Notes: generated by a model from the letters alone, not told the origin. 64,000 nt of DNA from an uncultured Methanobrevibacter sp. (GCA_900314635.1 OMVY01000002.1:1-64000), one strand, 5' to 3'. Shown: positions 25,667 to 36,295, numbered from the stretch's first letter. Numbers and translations: made by a program.

Positions 25667-28288
25667 TTGATAGATAGAATTTTAGAAAAGTATGATACCC
25701 GAGTGGAAGGTTTAAATAATCAAGAAGTTGAAATCAGACAGAAAAACTTCGGACCTAATGAATTAAAGGAAGTTAAACAAGACAGTCCTTTAAAGCTTTT
25801 TTTATCCCAGTTTACAGATGTTTTGATTTTCCTGCTTATCATAGCCTCAATTGCCAGCTACTTCATTGGAGATTATCTCGATTCAGCTGCAATTCTCGCC
25901 GTGGTTGCAATCAATTCAGTGATAGGATTCAGACAGGAATATCAGGCAGAGCAAGCCATGGAAAAACTAAAGAGTCTTGTCAGCACAACCGCCATTGTAA
26001 AAAGAGAAAATAAAATCTTAAAAGTAGATGCTCGAGAACTTACCATTGGAGATATTGTCCTTCTTGAGGAGGGAAACAAGGTTCCAGCTGATTTGATCTT
26101 AATAGAAAGCCATGATTTGAAAATCGATGAATCCTCCCTGACTGGAGAGTCCCTTCCTGTTAAAAAGAACTGCAAATATTCCAATATTGAAAATTTCGAT
26201 GAAAAAATAGGGAATATAAAAGAGTACTCCAGAGACGATGAAATTCATGAAAAACTTGTATACATGGATTCCAATGTGGTGTCAGGACGAGGAACTGCTG
26301 TAGTGATCGATGTTGGAATGAATACTTCAATCGGAAAGATCGCCACACTCCTTCAGGAAAAGGAAGAGGAAACCCCTCTTTCCAAAAAGGTGGACCGTCT
26401 CGGAAAAATGATTGGAGCCATTGCAATTGTTGTTTGTATAGGAGTATTCTTCATAGACTACTATCAGGGAATGAACATTGTCCAAACATTCATGACTGCA
26501 GTTTCATTGGCAGTTGCGGCAATTCCTGAAGGACTGCCTGCTGTTTTAACACTCACCCTGGCTATTGGAATGCAGAAAATGGCCAGATCCAATGCAATTG
26601 TTAGAAAGCTCTTATCTGTAGAGACTCTAGGTTCATGCACTGTTATCTGCACAGACAAGACAGGAACCCTTACAAAAAACAAGATGACTGTAATGGAGTC
26701 TAGTTTAAGCAATAAGGAAATGTCTGTTTTAATCTCAGGAGCATGCAATAATGCGGTTATTGAAAATGAGGAAATTATTGGAGATCCTACAGACGGCGCT
26801 GCCCTTCGTTTTGCACTCTCAAATGATTATGGTGAAATCAAAGAGAAACATAAGCTGACAAGAGTGGATGAAATTCCTCTGGACAGCTCAAGAAAAAGAA
26901 TGACCGTTATTTATAAGGATGACAATGAAGAGCCAAATTATTATGTTTTCACCAAAGGAGCTCCTGAAATAGTTCTGGACTTGTCCAATTCAATCGATAA
27001 AAATGGAAGCATTGAAAACATCCTCAAGGAGGATGAAGATGAGATACTATCTCAAATTCATGATATGAGCAGTTCCGCCCTCAGGGTTCTTGGACTGGGA
27101 TACAGGAAGATGGATTTTGAAACATTCACTGACTTGACCAGCCAGATTAGCGAAGATAATTCCATCCAAGATGAAATAGAAATCTTTGAAAAGGATTTGA
27201 CATTCACAGGCCTTCTGGGAATAATGGATCCTCCAAGAGAAGAAGCCATTTCCGCAGTAAGAGACTGTAAAAACGCAGGCATTCAGGTGGTCATGATTAC
27301 AGGAGACCATAAGGATACTGCATTAGCTATTGCTGAGGAAATAGGAATCATATCCCGAGAGGAATTGGAATCAGAAGACATATTCACTCTAACAGGACAA
27401 GAGCTTGAAGAACTTGATGAAGAGGAATACAAAAGGATTGCAAACAATATCAAGGTTTATGCAAGAGTATATCCTGAACAGAAGAAAAGAATCGTTGAAA
27501 CATTGCAGAACAATGACAATATCGTCTCAATGACTGGAGATGGAGTAAACGATGCTCCAGCACTTAAAAAGGCATCCATTGGAGTTGCAATGGGAAGCGG
27601 AACAGATGTTGCAAAAGAATCTGCAGACATGATTATCCAGGATGACAACTTTGCAACAATTGTCAGAGCAATCAAGGAAGGAAGAACAATTTATGATAAT
27701 TTAAAGAGATTCCTTAAATTCCAATTGACTACAAACATAGCCGCGATTCTCACAATTACCGCAGGTTCACTCTTACCTATTCCAACACCTTTTACTCCAA
27801 TACAGCTTCTCTGGATCAATATTATCATGGACGGACCTCCAGCACAGTCCCTGGGACTTGAAGGACCTGAAAATGACATCATGGAAAGAGGTCCTGAAAG
27901 AGGGGAATTGATTGGACAGAAGACTTTCATAAGAATCATCATCTCAGGAATCATAATGACAATAGGCACACTTGGCCTTTACTGCTGGGAGCTTGCAAGC
28001 GGCACAGCCAATGCAGGTGCAAAAGCAATGACCGTTGCTTTTACAGTATTTGTATTATATCAGCTATTCAATGCATTCAACCATAAATCCAATTCCAAGG
28101 AATTCAATAAGACATTCTGGATATCCATAATTGGATCATTCATCCTGCAGGTAATTGTAATCTACACTCCATTTCTACAGGATATTTTTAAAACATGCCC
28201 TATTGGATTGACTGAATGGATTTTAATAATAATAGCCTCCTCACTGATAGTGCTTGCGGATAAAATCATCAACAAGATGATTCAATAG
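25667..28288 (+). CDS. Calcium-transporting-type P-type ATPase (P2A-like)
   Basis: 873 residues. N-terminal cation-ATPase domain (EVEIRQKNFGPNELKE). Actuator TGES near residue 159. Helix-4 signature AVAAIPEGLPAVLT, as in Ca2+ pumps. Phosphorylated Asp in DKTGTLT near residue 330. Hinge MTGDGVNDAPALK near residue 623. C-terminal four-helix cation domain with LLWINIIMDGPPAQSLGLE. These fit SERCA/PMR1-like ATPases that export Ca2+ (or Mn2+). TTG start with a good CAGGAG at proper spacing; no closer ATG. A 40-residue membrane peptide is encoded 162 bp downstream. Confidence 0.9.
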   Translation: MIDRILEKYDTRVEGLNNQEVEIRQKNFGPNELKEVKQDSPLKLFLSQFTDVLIFLLIIASIASYFIGDYLDSAAILAVVAINSVIGFRQEYQAEQAMEKLKSLVSTTAIVKRENKILKVDARELTIGDIVLLEEGNKVPADLILIESHDLKIDESSLTGESLPVKKNCKYSNIENFDEKIGNIKEYSRDDEIHEKLVYMDSNVVSGRGTAVVIDVGMNTSIGKIATLLQEKEEETPLSKKVDRLGKMIGAIAIVVCIGVFFIDYYQGMNIVQTFMTAVSLAVAAIPEGLPAVLTLTLAIGMQKMARSNAIVRKLLSVETLGSCTVICTDKTGTLTKNKMTVMESSLSNKEMSVLISGACNNAVIENEEIIGDPTDGAALRFALSNDYGEIKEKHKLTRVDEIPLDSSRKRMTVIYKDDNEEPNYYVFTKGAPEIVLDLSNSIDKNGSIENILKEDEDEILSQIHDMSSSALRVLGLGYRKMDFETFTDLTSQISEDNSIQDEIEIFEKDLTFTGLLGIMDPPREEAISAVRDCKNAGIQVVMITGDHKDTALAIAEEIGIISREELESEDIFTLTGQELEELDEEEYKRIANNIKVYARVYPEQKKRIVETLQNNDNIVSMTGDGVNDAPALKKASIGVAMGSGTDVAKESADMIIQDDNFATIVRAIKEGRTIYDNLKRFLKFQLTTNIAAILTITAGSLLPIPTPFTPIQLLWINIIMDGPPAQSLGLEGPENDIMERGPERGELIGQKTFIRIIISGIIMTIGTLGLYCWELASGTANAGAKAMTVAFTVFVLYQLFNAFNHKSNSKEFNKTFWISIIGSFILQVIVIYTPFLQDIFKTCPIGLTEWILIIIASSLIVLADKIINKMIQ

Positions 28289-28450
28289 AGGAGAATTAAA
28301 ATTTATTTAAGAAAAATGAGTCGCTGACAGTATAAGGAATCATAGAAAAATAATTACTAAAAAAGATTAAATTATAAATATGATATCAAATAAAATATTA
28401 TTAATTATTAATTTTCATTAATTAAGATTTTTAAAATTAGGAGGCATCAA

Positions 28451-28573
28451 ATGGATTTAATTGCAGACATTGTATCTGGAACTTCAAGCTTTGCTTTAGT
28501 ATTTATAGTTGGAGTAATTATCGTACTTGCTATATTATTTATTGCAGCTAAAAGAAACCCAGAACCAAAATAA
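28451..28573 (+). CDS. 40-residue single-helix membrane peptide
   Basis: 40 codons, ATG at 28451 behind an AGGAGG Shine-Dalgarno, TAA at 28571. The product is MDLIADIVSGTSSFALVFIV, then a hydrophobic stretch ending ILFIAAKRNPEPK: a short outer part, one helix (about residues 13-32) and a basic C-terminus. It follows the P-type ATPase on the same strand after 162 bp. No family recognised. A regulatory partner of the pump, comparable in form to phospholamban-type peptides, is a hypothesis only. Confidence 0.75.
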   Translation: MDLIADIVSGTSSFALVFIVGVIIVLAILFIAAKRNPEPK

Positions 28574-29091
28574 TTAAATATTCATACACCACACTCATTT
28601 TATTTTAAAATTTTATCCCTATTTTTCTTCTCATTTTATTTTCATTTTTAATTTGTGCTAATTTTATAAAATTTTTTTCTACTTGATCATTTAAAAAAAA
28701 ATATTTTTACCAAAATCAAATTTTAAAAATTATTTTTTTCATATACTTTACTTAAAAAACTACTATTTTTATGAATCTAAACAAGTTATCCTAGATATCA
28801 TACAATCAAAAAATACATCATGAAGAAACTATTCATTTAATTGAATACAGGTGCAATTAAATTAATAGAATACTCTTTTTATTAAATTAAAATAAGTTTT
28901 TAAAAAATTAAATTAAAGAAAATCAGCTAATTAAAAAAATGTTATTTCATTTTGTAAAATTCTAAAATTAGAGAATCCAAAAATTAAAATTAAAAAATTA
29001 AAAAACCTAAATAATTGAAAATTCTAAAAATTCAAAAATAGAGAAAAAGTGAATTAATATAGCGAATTTGAAAAAAAGTTTTAATTAAAAA
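28574..29091. other. AT-rich spacer
   Basis: Between the 40-aa peptide gene and tRNA-Ser. T-rich tracts after 28600 could terminate transcription. No ORF, hairpin or repeat of note. Confidence 0.6.
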
Positions 29092-29175
29092 CGCCGAGAC
29101 TGGGATTTGAACCCAGGAGGGCGTTAACCCACGGGATTTCAAGTCCCGCGCCTTACCAGACTAGACTATCTCGGC
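29092..29175 (-). tRNA. tRNA-Ser (UGA)
   Basis: Minus strand: acceptor GCCGAGA pairs with TCTCGGC; anticodon loop CTTGAAA gives UGA; a long variable arm (TGGGTTAACGCCC) marks it as class II serine; T arm GGGTTCAAATCCC. CCA is not encoded. TATA-like TTTATAAA lies about 60 bp upstream. Confidence 0.95.
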
Positions 29176-29290
29176 ATATAAAATAATTATAAAGAAATTA
29201 TAAACAAAAATAGCTAAGTAACTATTTTTATCATGTTTATAAAGTTTAAAAAGTCAATAATCTATAATAAAAGTTTAAATAATAAACTGA

Positions 29291-29599
29291 TTAGTTTTTA
29301 AGTTCGATCTCGATACTTACATTATCAGGAACGTTAACTTTCATAACTTGTCTCATAGCTCTTTCGTCAGCACCAATTCCAACTAAACGTTTGTGGATAC
29401 GAAGTTCCCATTTTTCCCAGGTAGCTTTACCTTCTCCATCAGGAGATTTTCTAGTAGGGACAACTAATTTTTTAGTTGGTAATGGAATCGGACCGGAAAT
29501 ATCTACACCAGTTCTTTCAGAAATTTTCTTTAACTGGTCACAGACATAGTTAAGTTTTTCAGGATCAGTTCCAGTAAGCTTAATTCTAGCTTGATTCAT
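29291..29599 (-). CDS. rps10: 30S ribosomal protein S10
   Basis: 102 residues, complete archaeal uS10. [20 protein letters not shown] at the N-terminus and [20 protein letters not shown] in the centre are diagnostic. Last gene of the cluster, 262 bp downstream of tuf. ATG behind GGAGGATTAAA. Confidence 0.97.
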   Translation of the reverse strand: MNQARIKLTGTDPEKLNYVCDQLKKISERTGVDISGPIPLPTKKLVVPTRKSPDGEGKATWEKWELRIHKRLVGIGADERAMRQVMKVNVPDNVSIEIELKN

Positions 29600-29861
29600 A
29601 TTTTAATCCTCCAATAATAGGTAAATAATCCAGTTTTAATCTTTAAGCTAAAACCGGACCATGATCCGGATTAAAACATACTAAAGATTAAAAACTTAGA
29701 AATTATTTAAAACCTAAAAATTAAGATTTCAAAAAATAATTAAAAAAATTAATTATTTAAAATAATTGTACAATTTAAAACTGAAAAAATAAAAAATGAA
29801 AAAATAATTAAAATAATTAAAATTAGATTCTAATTATAATAATTAATATTATTCATCAAAC

Positions 29862-31103
29862 TTATTTTTGGTCAGTAATTTTAAGACATAAACCAGCAGC
29901 TACGGTTTGACCCATATCTCTGATAGCGAATCTTCCCATAGGTGGGATTTTTCTTGCTTCTTCCATAACCATTGGTTTTGTAGGTTTGATCTCTACAATA
30001 GCTGCGTCACCAGTTCTGATGAAGTCAGGTTTTTCTTTTTCAGGTTGACCGGTTGCAGGGTCGAGTTTGGAAGTTAAGTCTAAGAAAGTACATGCAGTTT
30101 GAGAAGTGTGACAGTGGAATACAGGAGTGTATCCAACGGTGATTACACCAGGGTGTTGTAATACAACAACTTGTGCGGTGAATTGTTTTGCTACGGTTGG
30201 AGCATCTGCAGTGTGTCCAGCTACGTCTCCTCTTCTGATATCGTTCTTACCTACACCTCTTACGTTGAATCCGATGTTGTCACCAGGTTCAGCTTCAGGG
30301 AATTGTTCGTGGTGCATTTCGATGGATTTTACTTCACCGGAAACTCCAGCAGGTTCAAAGATAACATTGTCTCCTTGTTTCATTACTCCACATTCTACTC
30401 TTCCTACAGGTACGGTACCTACACCAGTGATGGAGTATACGTCTTGAATAGGAATTCTTAATGGTAAGTCGACAGGTTTTTCAGGAGGGGTTAATTTGTC
30501 TAACTCGTCCATGAGAGTGTCGCCTTTGTACCATGGCATGTTGTCGGATTTTTCTTTGATGTTGTCTCCTTCAAATGCAGACAGAGGGATGAAAGGAGTG
30601 GTTTTAGGATCTCTTCCAATGGATTTGAGTAAGGTGGAAACTTCATCTTTTACTTCGTTGAATCTGTCTTCACTGTAGTCTTCCATATCCATTTTGTTAA
30701 CTGCAATGATTAATTGTTTAATACCTAAAGTCATGGATAAGAACATGTGTTCTTTGGTTTGTGGCATTACACCGTCGTTTGCAGCTACTACGAGTACAGC
30801 TGCGTCAGCTTGGGATGCACCAGTAATCATGTTTTTAACGAAGTCTCTGTGTCCAGGACAGTCTACAACAGTGTAGTCGTATTTGTTGGTGGAGAATTTT
30901 TGGTGAGCGAGGTCGATGGTTACTCCTCTTTCTCTTTCTTCACCTAATTTGTCCATAACAAATCTGAATTTGTTTTCTCCGTCATCTAATTGTTGTTCAG
31001 CGATAGCTCCAGCTTTTAATAATAAGTGTCCTACTAAAGTGGATTTACCGTGGTCAACGTGTCCAATAAATGCTAAGTTAATATGTTCTTTTGCTTTTGC
31101 CAT
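29862..31103 (-). CDS. tuf: Translation elongation factor 1-alpha
   Basis: 413 residues. GTP-binding motifs GHVDHGKST (residues 14-22), DCPGHRDF near 90 and NKMD near 146, then the two beta-barrel domains ([17 protein letters not shown] and the C-terminal [14 protein letters not shown]). It delivers aminoacyl-tRNA to the ribosome. Own promoter likely: a TATA box (TTATATATC) at 31233-31241 on the minus strand, with three CATGTRATTT-type repeats around it. ATG behind GAGGTTTAT. Confidence 0.98.
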   Translation of the reverse strand: MAKAKEHINLAFIGHVDHGKSTLVGHLLLKAGAIAEQQLDDGENKFRFVMDKLGEERERGVTIDLAHQKFSTNKYDYTVVDCPGHRDFVKNMITGASQADAAVLVVAANDGVMPQTKEHMFLSMTLGIKQLIIAVNKMDMEDYSEDRFNEVKDEVSTLLKSIGRDPKTTPFIPLSAFEGDNIKEKSDNMPWYKGDTLMDELDKLTPPEKPVDLPLRIPIQDVYSITGVGTVPVGRVECGVMKQGDNVIFEPAGVSGEVKSIEMHHEQFPEAEPGDNIGFNVRGVGKNDIRRGDVAGHTADAPTVAKQFTAQVVVLQHPGVITVGYTPVFHCHTSQTACTFLDLTSKLDPATGQPEKEKPDFIRTGDAAIVEIKPTKPMVMEEARKIPPMGRFAIRDMGQTVAAGLCLKITDQK

Positions 31104-31449
31104 TATATAAACCTCATTTCTGTTTATTAGTCATATAAGTTAAGTAATATTAGTTAAGTTATCAGATGTTGAATATTTAAATCAGGACTATCTTATAACT
31201 CACACGTAAAAATTACATGGTAAAAATCACATGCGATATATAAGATAAATCACATGTAATCTAAGATACTCAACTATATGTATATGATTATATTTCTTTT
31301 AATATATAAAGTATTTGCATCATTTTTAAAAGATTACCATATATTAAAGAAATATGAAAAAGGAATTAAATCCATTTATAATGAGTCAAATCGATTACAA
31401 ATCAATAATTCCTTATTAAATAAAAAATTTAAATATGAATTTTACTTGA
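31104..31449. other. Spacer between fusA and tuf with repeated CATGTGATTT
   Basis: Contains the likely tuf promoter. On the plus strand AAATCACATG or the variant AAATTACATG occurs at 31210-31219, 31224-31233 and 31247-31256, flanking the TATA box. A 76-codon plus-strand frame here overlaps the fusA end and is rejected. Confidence 0.5.
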
Positions 31450-33645
31450 TTATCCTAAGTAGTGATCAGGACCAAATGGTTCTGGGGATAATCCTTTTCT
31501 TTCTCTGATTTGTCTGATGATTTGAGATTGCAATTCTCTTGGCAATCTTTCAAAACCAGAGTTTTCAGTAGACCATAAACATCTACCTTGAGTTGCGGAT
31601 CTGATATCTCCAGCGAAACCGAACATTTCTGCTACAGGTACTTTAGCTTCGATATTTACCATGTCACCTTCAGTAGGCATGTCGATGATTTGACCTCTTC
31701 TGTTTAAGATTTCCTTGGTACAGGATCCCATGTAATCTGTTGGGGTGTTAATGAAAACCTTTTGAACAGGTTCAAGGAGTGTTGGGTCAGCCATCATCAT
31801 ACCACCTTTGATAGCATTACGGATAGCAGGCAGAATTTGAGCAGGTCCTCTGTGAACTGCGTCTTCGTGAAGTTTTGCGTCCACAAGGGTGAATTTCATA
31901 CCCATTGCAATTTCGTTTGCAACTGGTCCTTCTTCAAGTGCGGATTCGAAACCTTCAATAACAAGCTCTTTGATTTCATCCAGGTATTGGATACCACGGG
32001 TCATGTTGATGAATAAGGATTTGTTGTAAACATCCCATACTCTTCTAGCCTCTTCCTTGTCAAGGCCATGGTCCATGAATTGTTGAGCTTCTTCCTTGGA
32101 TTTGATTTTTCCTTCTTTGATGTCACCATTCTGTAATGCCTGGAACATTTCATCTTCCAGAGGTGAAACTTCAAGGTATAATCTGTTATGCTTGTTAGGG
32201 GATTTACCTTCTACAGGACTTGCAGTTCTTCCTGCAACAGTTTCTCTGTATACAACAATAGGTTCTGAAGTTTTGATGTCAACTCCCTTGTTGTTGATTC
32301 TTACACCGATAACTTCCAAGTGAAGTTCTCCCATACCTGAAATCAAGTGTTCACCAGTTTCTTCATTAATGTTAACGTGAACGGTAGGGTCTTCTTTAGC
32401 AGTTTGTCTTAATACTTCAATAAGTTTTGGAAGGTCCTTGGTGTTTTTAGCTTCCACAGCTACAGTAACTACAGGTTCGGAAATGTGGTCTAATCCTTCG
32501 AATTCCTTGATTTTTGCATCAGGAGAACAGATTGTTTCACCTGCGGTAGCTCCTTTTGCTCCGGTAATGTATACAATGTTACCAGCAGGAACTGTTTCTG
32601 TAGGAACTCTTTCAGGACCGAAGTAGACACCTACTTGCTGTACTCTGGATTTAGCGTGACTGCCTACGAGATATACTTCGGAACCTTGCTGTACAGTACC
32701 ACCGTATACTCTACCGGTAGCTACTTCACCAGCATGCTTGTCCACAGTCACATTGGTTACCATTACAGCTAAAGGACCATCTGGACTGGTTGAAACCATG
32801 GTCTTACCAGCAGCGCTTTCCAAGTCTCCCTCCCAGATGTTAGGACATCTGTATTCCTGAGCTACTTTTGGAGAAGGAAGGTGGTCCACTACCATACCAA
32901 GCAATACATCGGATAATGGTACTTTTTGAGCTAATTCCTTTTGATTGTCAGCGTTACAGTAATCAATGATGTCTTTGAAGTTGATACCTGTTTCCTGCAT
33001 GGTTGGGATGTTGATAGCCCAGTTGTGGTATGCTGAACCGAATGCTACGCTTCCATCGGTTACATCTACTTGCCAAGCATCTTTTTCCTCTTTGGAAACC
33101 ATGTTTCTGATTAATTTGTTAACTTCAAGAATGATGTCCATGAATTTGTTACTTAATTCTTCAGGACCTAATTTTACTTCGTTGATTAATCTGTCAACCT
33201 TGTTGATGAACAATACAGGTTTTACTTTTTCTCTTAAAGCCTGTCTGAGTACAGTTTCAGTTTGAGGCATTACTCCTTCTACAGCACATACAACTACTAC
33301 TGCACCGTCTACAGCTCTCATTGCACGAGTTACGTCTCCACCGAAGTCAACGTGTCCTGGAGTGTCAATCAAGTTGATAAGATACTCTTCACCTTTGTAT
33401 TCGTGTACCATGGATACGTTTGCAGCATCAATAGTAATACCACGAGCTTGTTCCTGTTCATCAAAATCTAAGAATCTCTGATCTCCTGCAAGTTCTTCGG
33501 AAATCATACCTGCACCAGCGAGAAGGTTGTCAGATAAAGTGGTTTTACCGTGGTCAATGTGTGCGGCAATACCAATGTTTCTGATATGTTCAGGCTCGTA
33601 CATTAAGTCTTTGATTTTACCAATCATTTTGTCTCGTCTACTCAC
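31450..33645 (-). CDS. fusA: Translation elongation factor 2
   Basis: 731 residues, complete archaeal EF-2. G1 motif AHIDHGKTT near residue 28, DTPGHVDF near 93, NKVD near 147. The loop [17 protein letters not shown] near residue 600 contains the His that is modified to diphthamide. It catalyses translocation. Follows rps7 in the classic str-operon order with a 167-bp gap. ATG behind GGTGATTAC. Confidence 0.98.
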   Translation of the reverse strand: MSRRDKMIGKIKDLMYEPEHIRNIGIAAHIDHGKTTLSDNLLAGAGMISEELAGDQRFLDFDEQEQARGITIDAANVSMVHEYKGEEYLINLIDTPGHVDFGGDVTRAMRAVDGAVVVVCAVEGVMPQTETVLRQALREKVKPVLFINKVDRLINEVKLGPEELSNKFMDIILEVNKLIRNMVSKEEKDAWQVDVTDGSVAFGSAYHNWAINIPTMQETGINFKDIIDYCNADNQKELAQKVPLSDVLLGMVVDHLPSPKVAQEYRCPNIWEGDLESAAGKTMVSTSPDGPLAVMVTNVTVDKHAGEVATGRVYGGTVQQGSEVYLVGSHAKSRVQQVGVYFGPERVPTETVPAGNIVYITGAKGATAGETICSPDAKIKEFEGLDHISEPVVTVAVEAKNTKDLPKLIEVLRQTAKEDPTVHVNINEETGEHLISGMGELHLEVIGVRINNKGVDIKTSEPIVVYRETVAGRTASPVEGKSPNKHNRLYLEVSPLEDEMFQALQNGDIKEGKIKSKEEAQQFMDHGLDKEEARRVWDVYNKSLFINMTRGIQYLDEIKELVIEGFESALEEGPVANEIAMGMKFTLVDAKLHEDAVHRGPAQILPAIRNAIKGGMMMADPTLLEPVQKVFINTPTDYMGSCTKEILNRRGQIIDMPTEGDMVNIEAKVPVAEMFGFAGDIRSATQGRCLWSTENSGFERLPRELQSQIIRQIRERKGLSPEPFGPDHYLG

Positions 33646-33811
33646 GTAATCACCTAATAATATTAATATATTTTTTATGTGTTTCTAATTTTATAAGTCT
33701 AAATTAAAAATATCAATATGGAATCCATATTGAATGAATTTTAAGAAAGTTGAGAACAATCCTGCAAGAACTCCAAAGGTCCCTGCATGATTATCAACTT
33801 CAAGCAACGAA

Positions 33812-34372
33812 TTAGTGTGCTGCTTTTGCAACTCTTTCTTTTTCCTCTTTCTTCTGTAAAGCGAAGCTTCTTGTATCCTCTTCTGAAGCGAAGATGATTT
33901 CATTAGCTAAACATTCAGCAAGAGATCTTTTGTTTTTGAATGCAGATTGCATTGTTCCTCTGGTTAAGAATCCTAATGATAAGTCGACTCTTCTTTGAGG
34001 AGCAATATCTACAGCAACTTGGAATCCAATACCACCGTATCTGATACGTGTGGTTTCTTCACGAGGGGAAGTGTTTTCCACTGCTTTAACTAAAACCTGA
34101 ACAGGATTTTGTTTTGTTCTTTTGTTGATGATTTCTAAAGCTTCTCTTACAGTGTTGTAAGCCTTGTTCTTTTTACCGGAGTTTCTTTCGGTTCTCATCA
34201 TCTTGTTGATTAATCTTTCAACAATGGAAACATTGGATTTTGCAAATTGTCTTTTTACATGTCTTCCTAAAGTGTGAGGAACGATAGTGTCATCCAAGCA
34301 GATGTATCTCTTTAAACCTTCATCAGTTACTTCTACTTCATCAAGGTCCCATTTGTTAAATACTTTTGCCAT
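33812..34372 (-). CDS. rps7: 30S ribosomal protein S7
   Basis: 186 residues, archaeal uS7. RLINKMMRTERNSGKKNKAY near residue 50 and VDLSLGFLTRGTMQSAFKN near 130 are typical. Starts 13 bp after rps12 and is clearly cotranscribed. ATG behind GAGGTAATAAT. Confidence 0.97.
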   Translation of the reverse strand: MAKVFNKWDLDEVEVTDEGLKRYICLDDTIVPHTLGRHVKRQFAKSNVSIVERLINKMMRTERNSGKKNKAYNTVREALEIINKRTKQNPVQVLVKAVENTSPREETTRIRYGGIGFQVAVDIAPQRRVDLSLGFLTRGTMQSAFKNKRSLAECLANEIIFASEEDTRSFALQKKEEKERVAKAAH

Positions 34373-34385
34373 ATTATTACCTCAA

Positions 34386-34811
34386 TTATCTTACTGGTTT
34401 ATCGATTTTTCCACTTACCATTTCGGATAATGCAACGTTGTTTACCTTGCTTACTTTCCAACGTACTCCAGGGATATCACCCATGGATCTTCCGGATGGT
34501 CCACCGATTCCTTCAATCATAACTTCGTCGTGCTCATCGATAAATCCGATAGCACCGTCACCTGGTGCAAAAGCAGTTAATTGTTTTCCGTTTTTGATTA
34601 ATTGTACACGTACACATTTACGGATAGCGGAGTTAGGCTGTTTTGCTTCGATTCCCACTTTTTCAATTACAATTCCTCTTGCTTGAGGAGCCCCTTCTAG
34701 AGGGTCTGCTTTTACATCCAAACGTAAAGCTCTTCTTTTGTAGTCTACGTCTTTCCATTTAAAATTTTGTCGATTTTTCTTAAGCTTTTTAGCAGCAAAA
34801 AGTCCTGGCAT
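34386..34811 (-). CDS. rps12: 30S ribosomal protein S12
   Basis: 141 residues, archaeal uS12. The decoding-site motif [14 protein letters not shown] near residue 57 and [14 protein letters not shown] near 105 are clear. First gene of the rps12-rps7-fusA unit here; its promoter lies in the long upstream spacer, probably at the inverted repeat 34962-34994. ATG behind GAGGAAGAATAA. Confidence 0.97.
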   Translation of the reverse strand: MPGLFAAKKLKKNRQNFKWKDVDYKRRALRLDVKADPLEGAPQARGIVIEKVGIEAKQPNSAIRKCVRVQLIKNGKQLTAFAPGDGAIGFIDEHDEVMIEGIGGPSGRSMGDIPGVRWKVSKVNNVALSEMVSGKIDKPVR

Positions 34812-34961
34812 ATTTATTCTTCCTCTTTATTTTAAGACAAAACGTCGTTTTAGAATAAATGAATAAGATTGATATAATTATACTTGATATATGGAAATCC
34901 ACCGCTGCAATTTACTATCATATCCATTCATTACTCACTCCAGCTAAACCATAAGAGCGCT

Positions 34962-34994
34962 ATTTAAATCAAAGTGATTGGTTTTGATTTAAAT
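34962..34994. promoter_or_regulatory. Inverted repeat and likely rps12 promoter
   Basis: Arms ATTTAAATCAAA and TTTGATTTAAAT (12 bp) flank a 9-bp centre. On the minus strand TTTGATTTAAATAGC reads as a TATA box about 150 bp before rps12. The symmetrical layout means a second, divergent TATA faces the other way. Confidence 0.45.
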
Positions 34995-35085
34995 CTTCCC
35001 ATAACATGATAGCAATTAAAACTTCCATACAACAGGATAAAGTTATAAAATCTTTATTTCCAATAATAAAAACCAATATTCATGA

Positions 35086-35109
35086 AGCTAGTTCTTGAGC
35101 AAACTAGCT
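35086..35109. other. 8-bp hairpin in the rps12-nusA spacer
   Basis: AGCTAGTT-cttgagca-AACTAGCT. No adjoining T-run. Function unknown; could be an operator or processing signal. Confidence 0.4.
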
Positions 35110-35583
35110 AATTAACTATTGAATTTAAAAAATACGAATACCGGTTCGTTAAATTAATAATAACGATTATAATCAGCACAATAAGATCATAATCATATTT
35201 TTAGATATTTTACATTGAAAAATATCAATTTAATTAAGACAAATTATTTATCATTCCACCAAATGAGATAGCGTTATCACTAACTGGATGTGAAATAAAT
35301 AAAAAAATACATTGAAAACATCTGAAAATCAAAATAAATTAAGCATTTTAATTTTCAATCAATGTGAATTTATCTAAATATATATAGGCGGCTATATGTA
35401 AACCATAGCAAAAATGCACACAGTAGCTAATAGTTTAAGTCAAATGAATAAATTATAGCAATAATATTATGAAAACTAATACGAAAATAAAAATAAAATA
35501 TTAATTTTTCTATAATATAACCTATTATAACACTATATTAGTTTATCTATATTAATAAATGTTTGGTTTTTTCATCTTATGAA

Positions 35584-35638
35584 AAATCATTTTGAAAACA
35601 AAGACAAACAAAATCATTTTGAAATCAAAGATAAACAC
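35584..35638 (+). repeat. 27-nt direct repeat upstream of the 34-codon ORF
   Basis: AAATCATTTTGAAAACAAAG (with 7 more nt) is followed at 27-bp period by the same unit with two or three changes. Lies about 80 bp before the ORF start; may be a binding site array or chance duplication. Confidence 0.55.
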
Positions 35639-35717
35639 AATAAAAAAAAATAGAAAAAAGGATAATCTTTGGAATTTTATAAAACGCAAAAAAACTATCT
35701 AAAGGAGGTGATAAGTT

Positions 35718-35822
35718 ATGACTAATAAATCCAAAGAATATCCAATAAATCATCTAAAAGATGATATAAAATTATTTGCGATAAAACAAAAATTAAAAAA
35801 ACAACATATTAATATTATCTAA
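35718..35822 (+). CDS. 34-residue basic peptide with ideal Shine-Dalgarno
   Basis: ATG at 35718 is preceded by AAAGGAGGTGAT, a full match to the anti-Shine-Dalgarno, five bases upstream. The frame runs 34 codons to a TAA at 35820. Product: MTNKSKEYPINHLKDDIKLF followed by AIKQKLKKQHINII, a soluble, Lys-rich, probably helical peptide. It is on the strand opposite to the ribosomal cluster, converging with nusA (36 bp between stops). No family recognised. Such a strong signal in front of a short open frame argues for real translation. Confidence 0.6.
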   Translation: MTNKSKEYPINHLKDDIKLFAIKQKLKKQHINII

Positions 35823-35857
35823 AATAAAACACTGATATTTGATATCCAATAAACAGT

Positions 35858-36289
35858 TTATTTTAAAATAATATTGCTTATATCATGTTGCCTTTTAGCA
35901 AGTAATTTTGCTCTTTCTATGTTTACACCGTTTTTACCAATAGCTATTCTCTTATTTGAAGAATCGGCATTTACAATTGCAATCTTGTCCTGACCTTCCT
36001 TTTGAATAACCTTGATGGATTTAAGTTCGGCAGGAGAGAGAATGTTTCTAATAAACTGAGCAGGATCTTCATTATACTCAATAATCTCCACGCCTTTGTC
36101 CACAGCTCTTTTAACTTTGGTTACGGTGCTTCCGCCTTTACCAATAGCAAGTCCCATGTCACCGTTTTTAACAACGAATGTAACTTTGGAAAGTTCGTCG
36201 TCGATGATGCAGTCCTTTACCATTGCGCCGGTCATACTCTCGAAAAGAGCGATATACCTTATTTCATTTGCATTAAATTTAATAGACAC
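35858..36289 (-). CDS. nusA: NusA-like transcription termination/antitermination protein
   Basis: 143 residues, the short archaeal NusA of two KH domains without the bacterial N-terminal part. GLAIGKGGSTVTKVKRAVD near residue 48 and RIAIGKNGVNIERAKLLAK near 115 are the two KH GxxG loops. RNA-binding factor conserved in the archaeal rpo-str cluster. GTG start, placed 6 nt after the rpl30e stop, so coupled to it. Confidence 0.94.
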   Translation of the reverse strand: MSIKFNANEIRYIALFESMTGAMVKDCIIDDELSKVTFVVKNGDMGLAIGKGGSTVTKVKRAVDKGVEIIEYNEDPAQFIRNILSPAELKSIKVIQKEGQDKIAIVNADSSNKRIAIGKNGVNIERAKLLAKRQHDISNIILK

Positions 36290-36295
36290 AAAAAT

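Larger units (their letters stand above)
34812..35717. other. Long spacer inside the str/rpo cluster
   Basis: About 900 bp separating nusA from rps12, where these genes are usually close. Contains the inverted repeat 34962-34994, hairpin 35086-35109, a TATA-like AAATATATATAGG near 35376, and the 27-nt repeat. No other ORF seen. Confidence 0.5.

Noticed and set aside
31278-31508. 76-codon plus-strand ORF
   Set aside because: No ribosome-binding site, low-complexity A/T coding, and it overlaps the conserved end of fusA.
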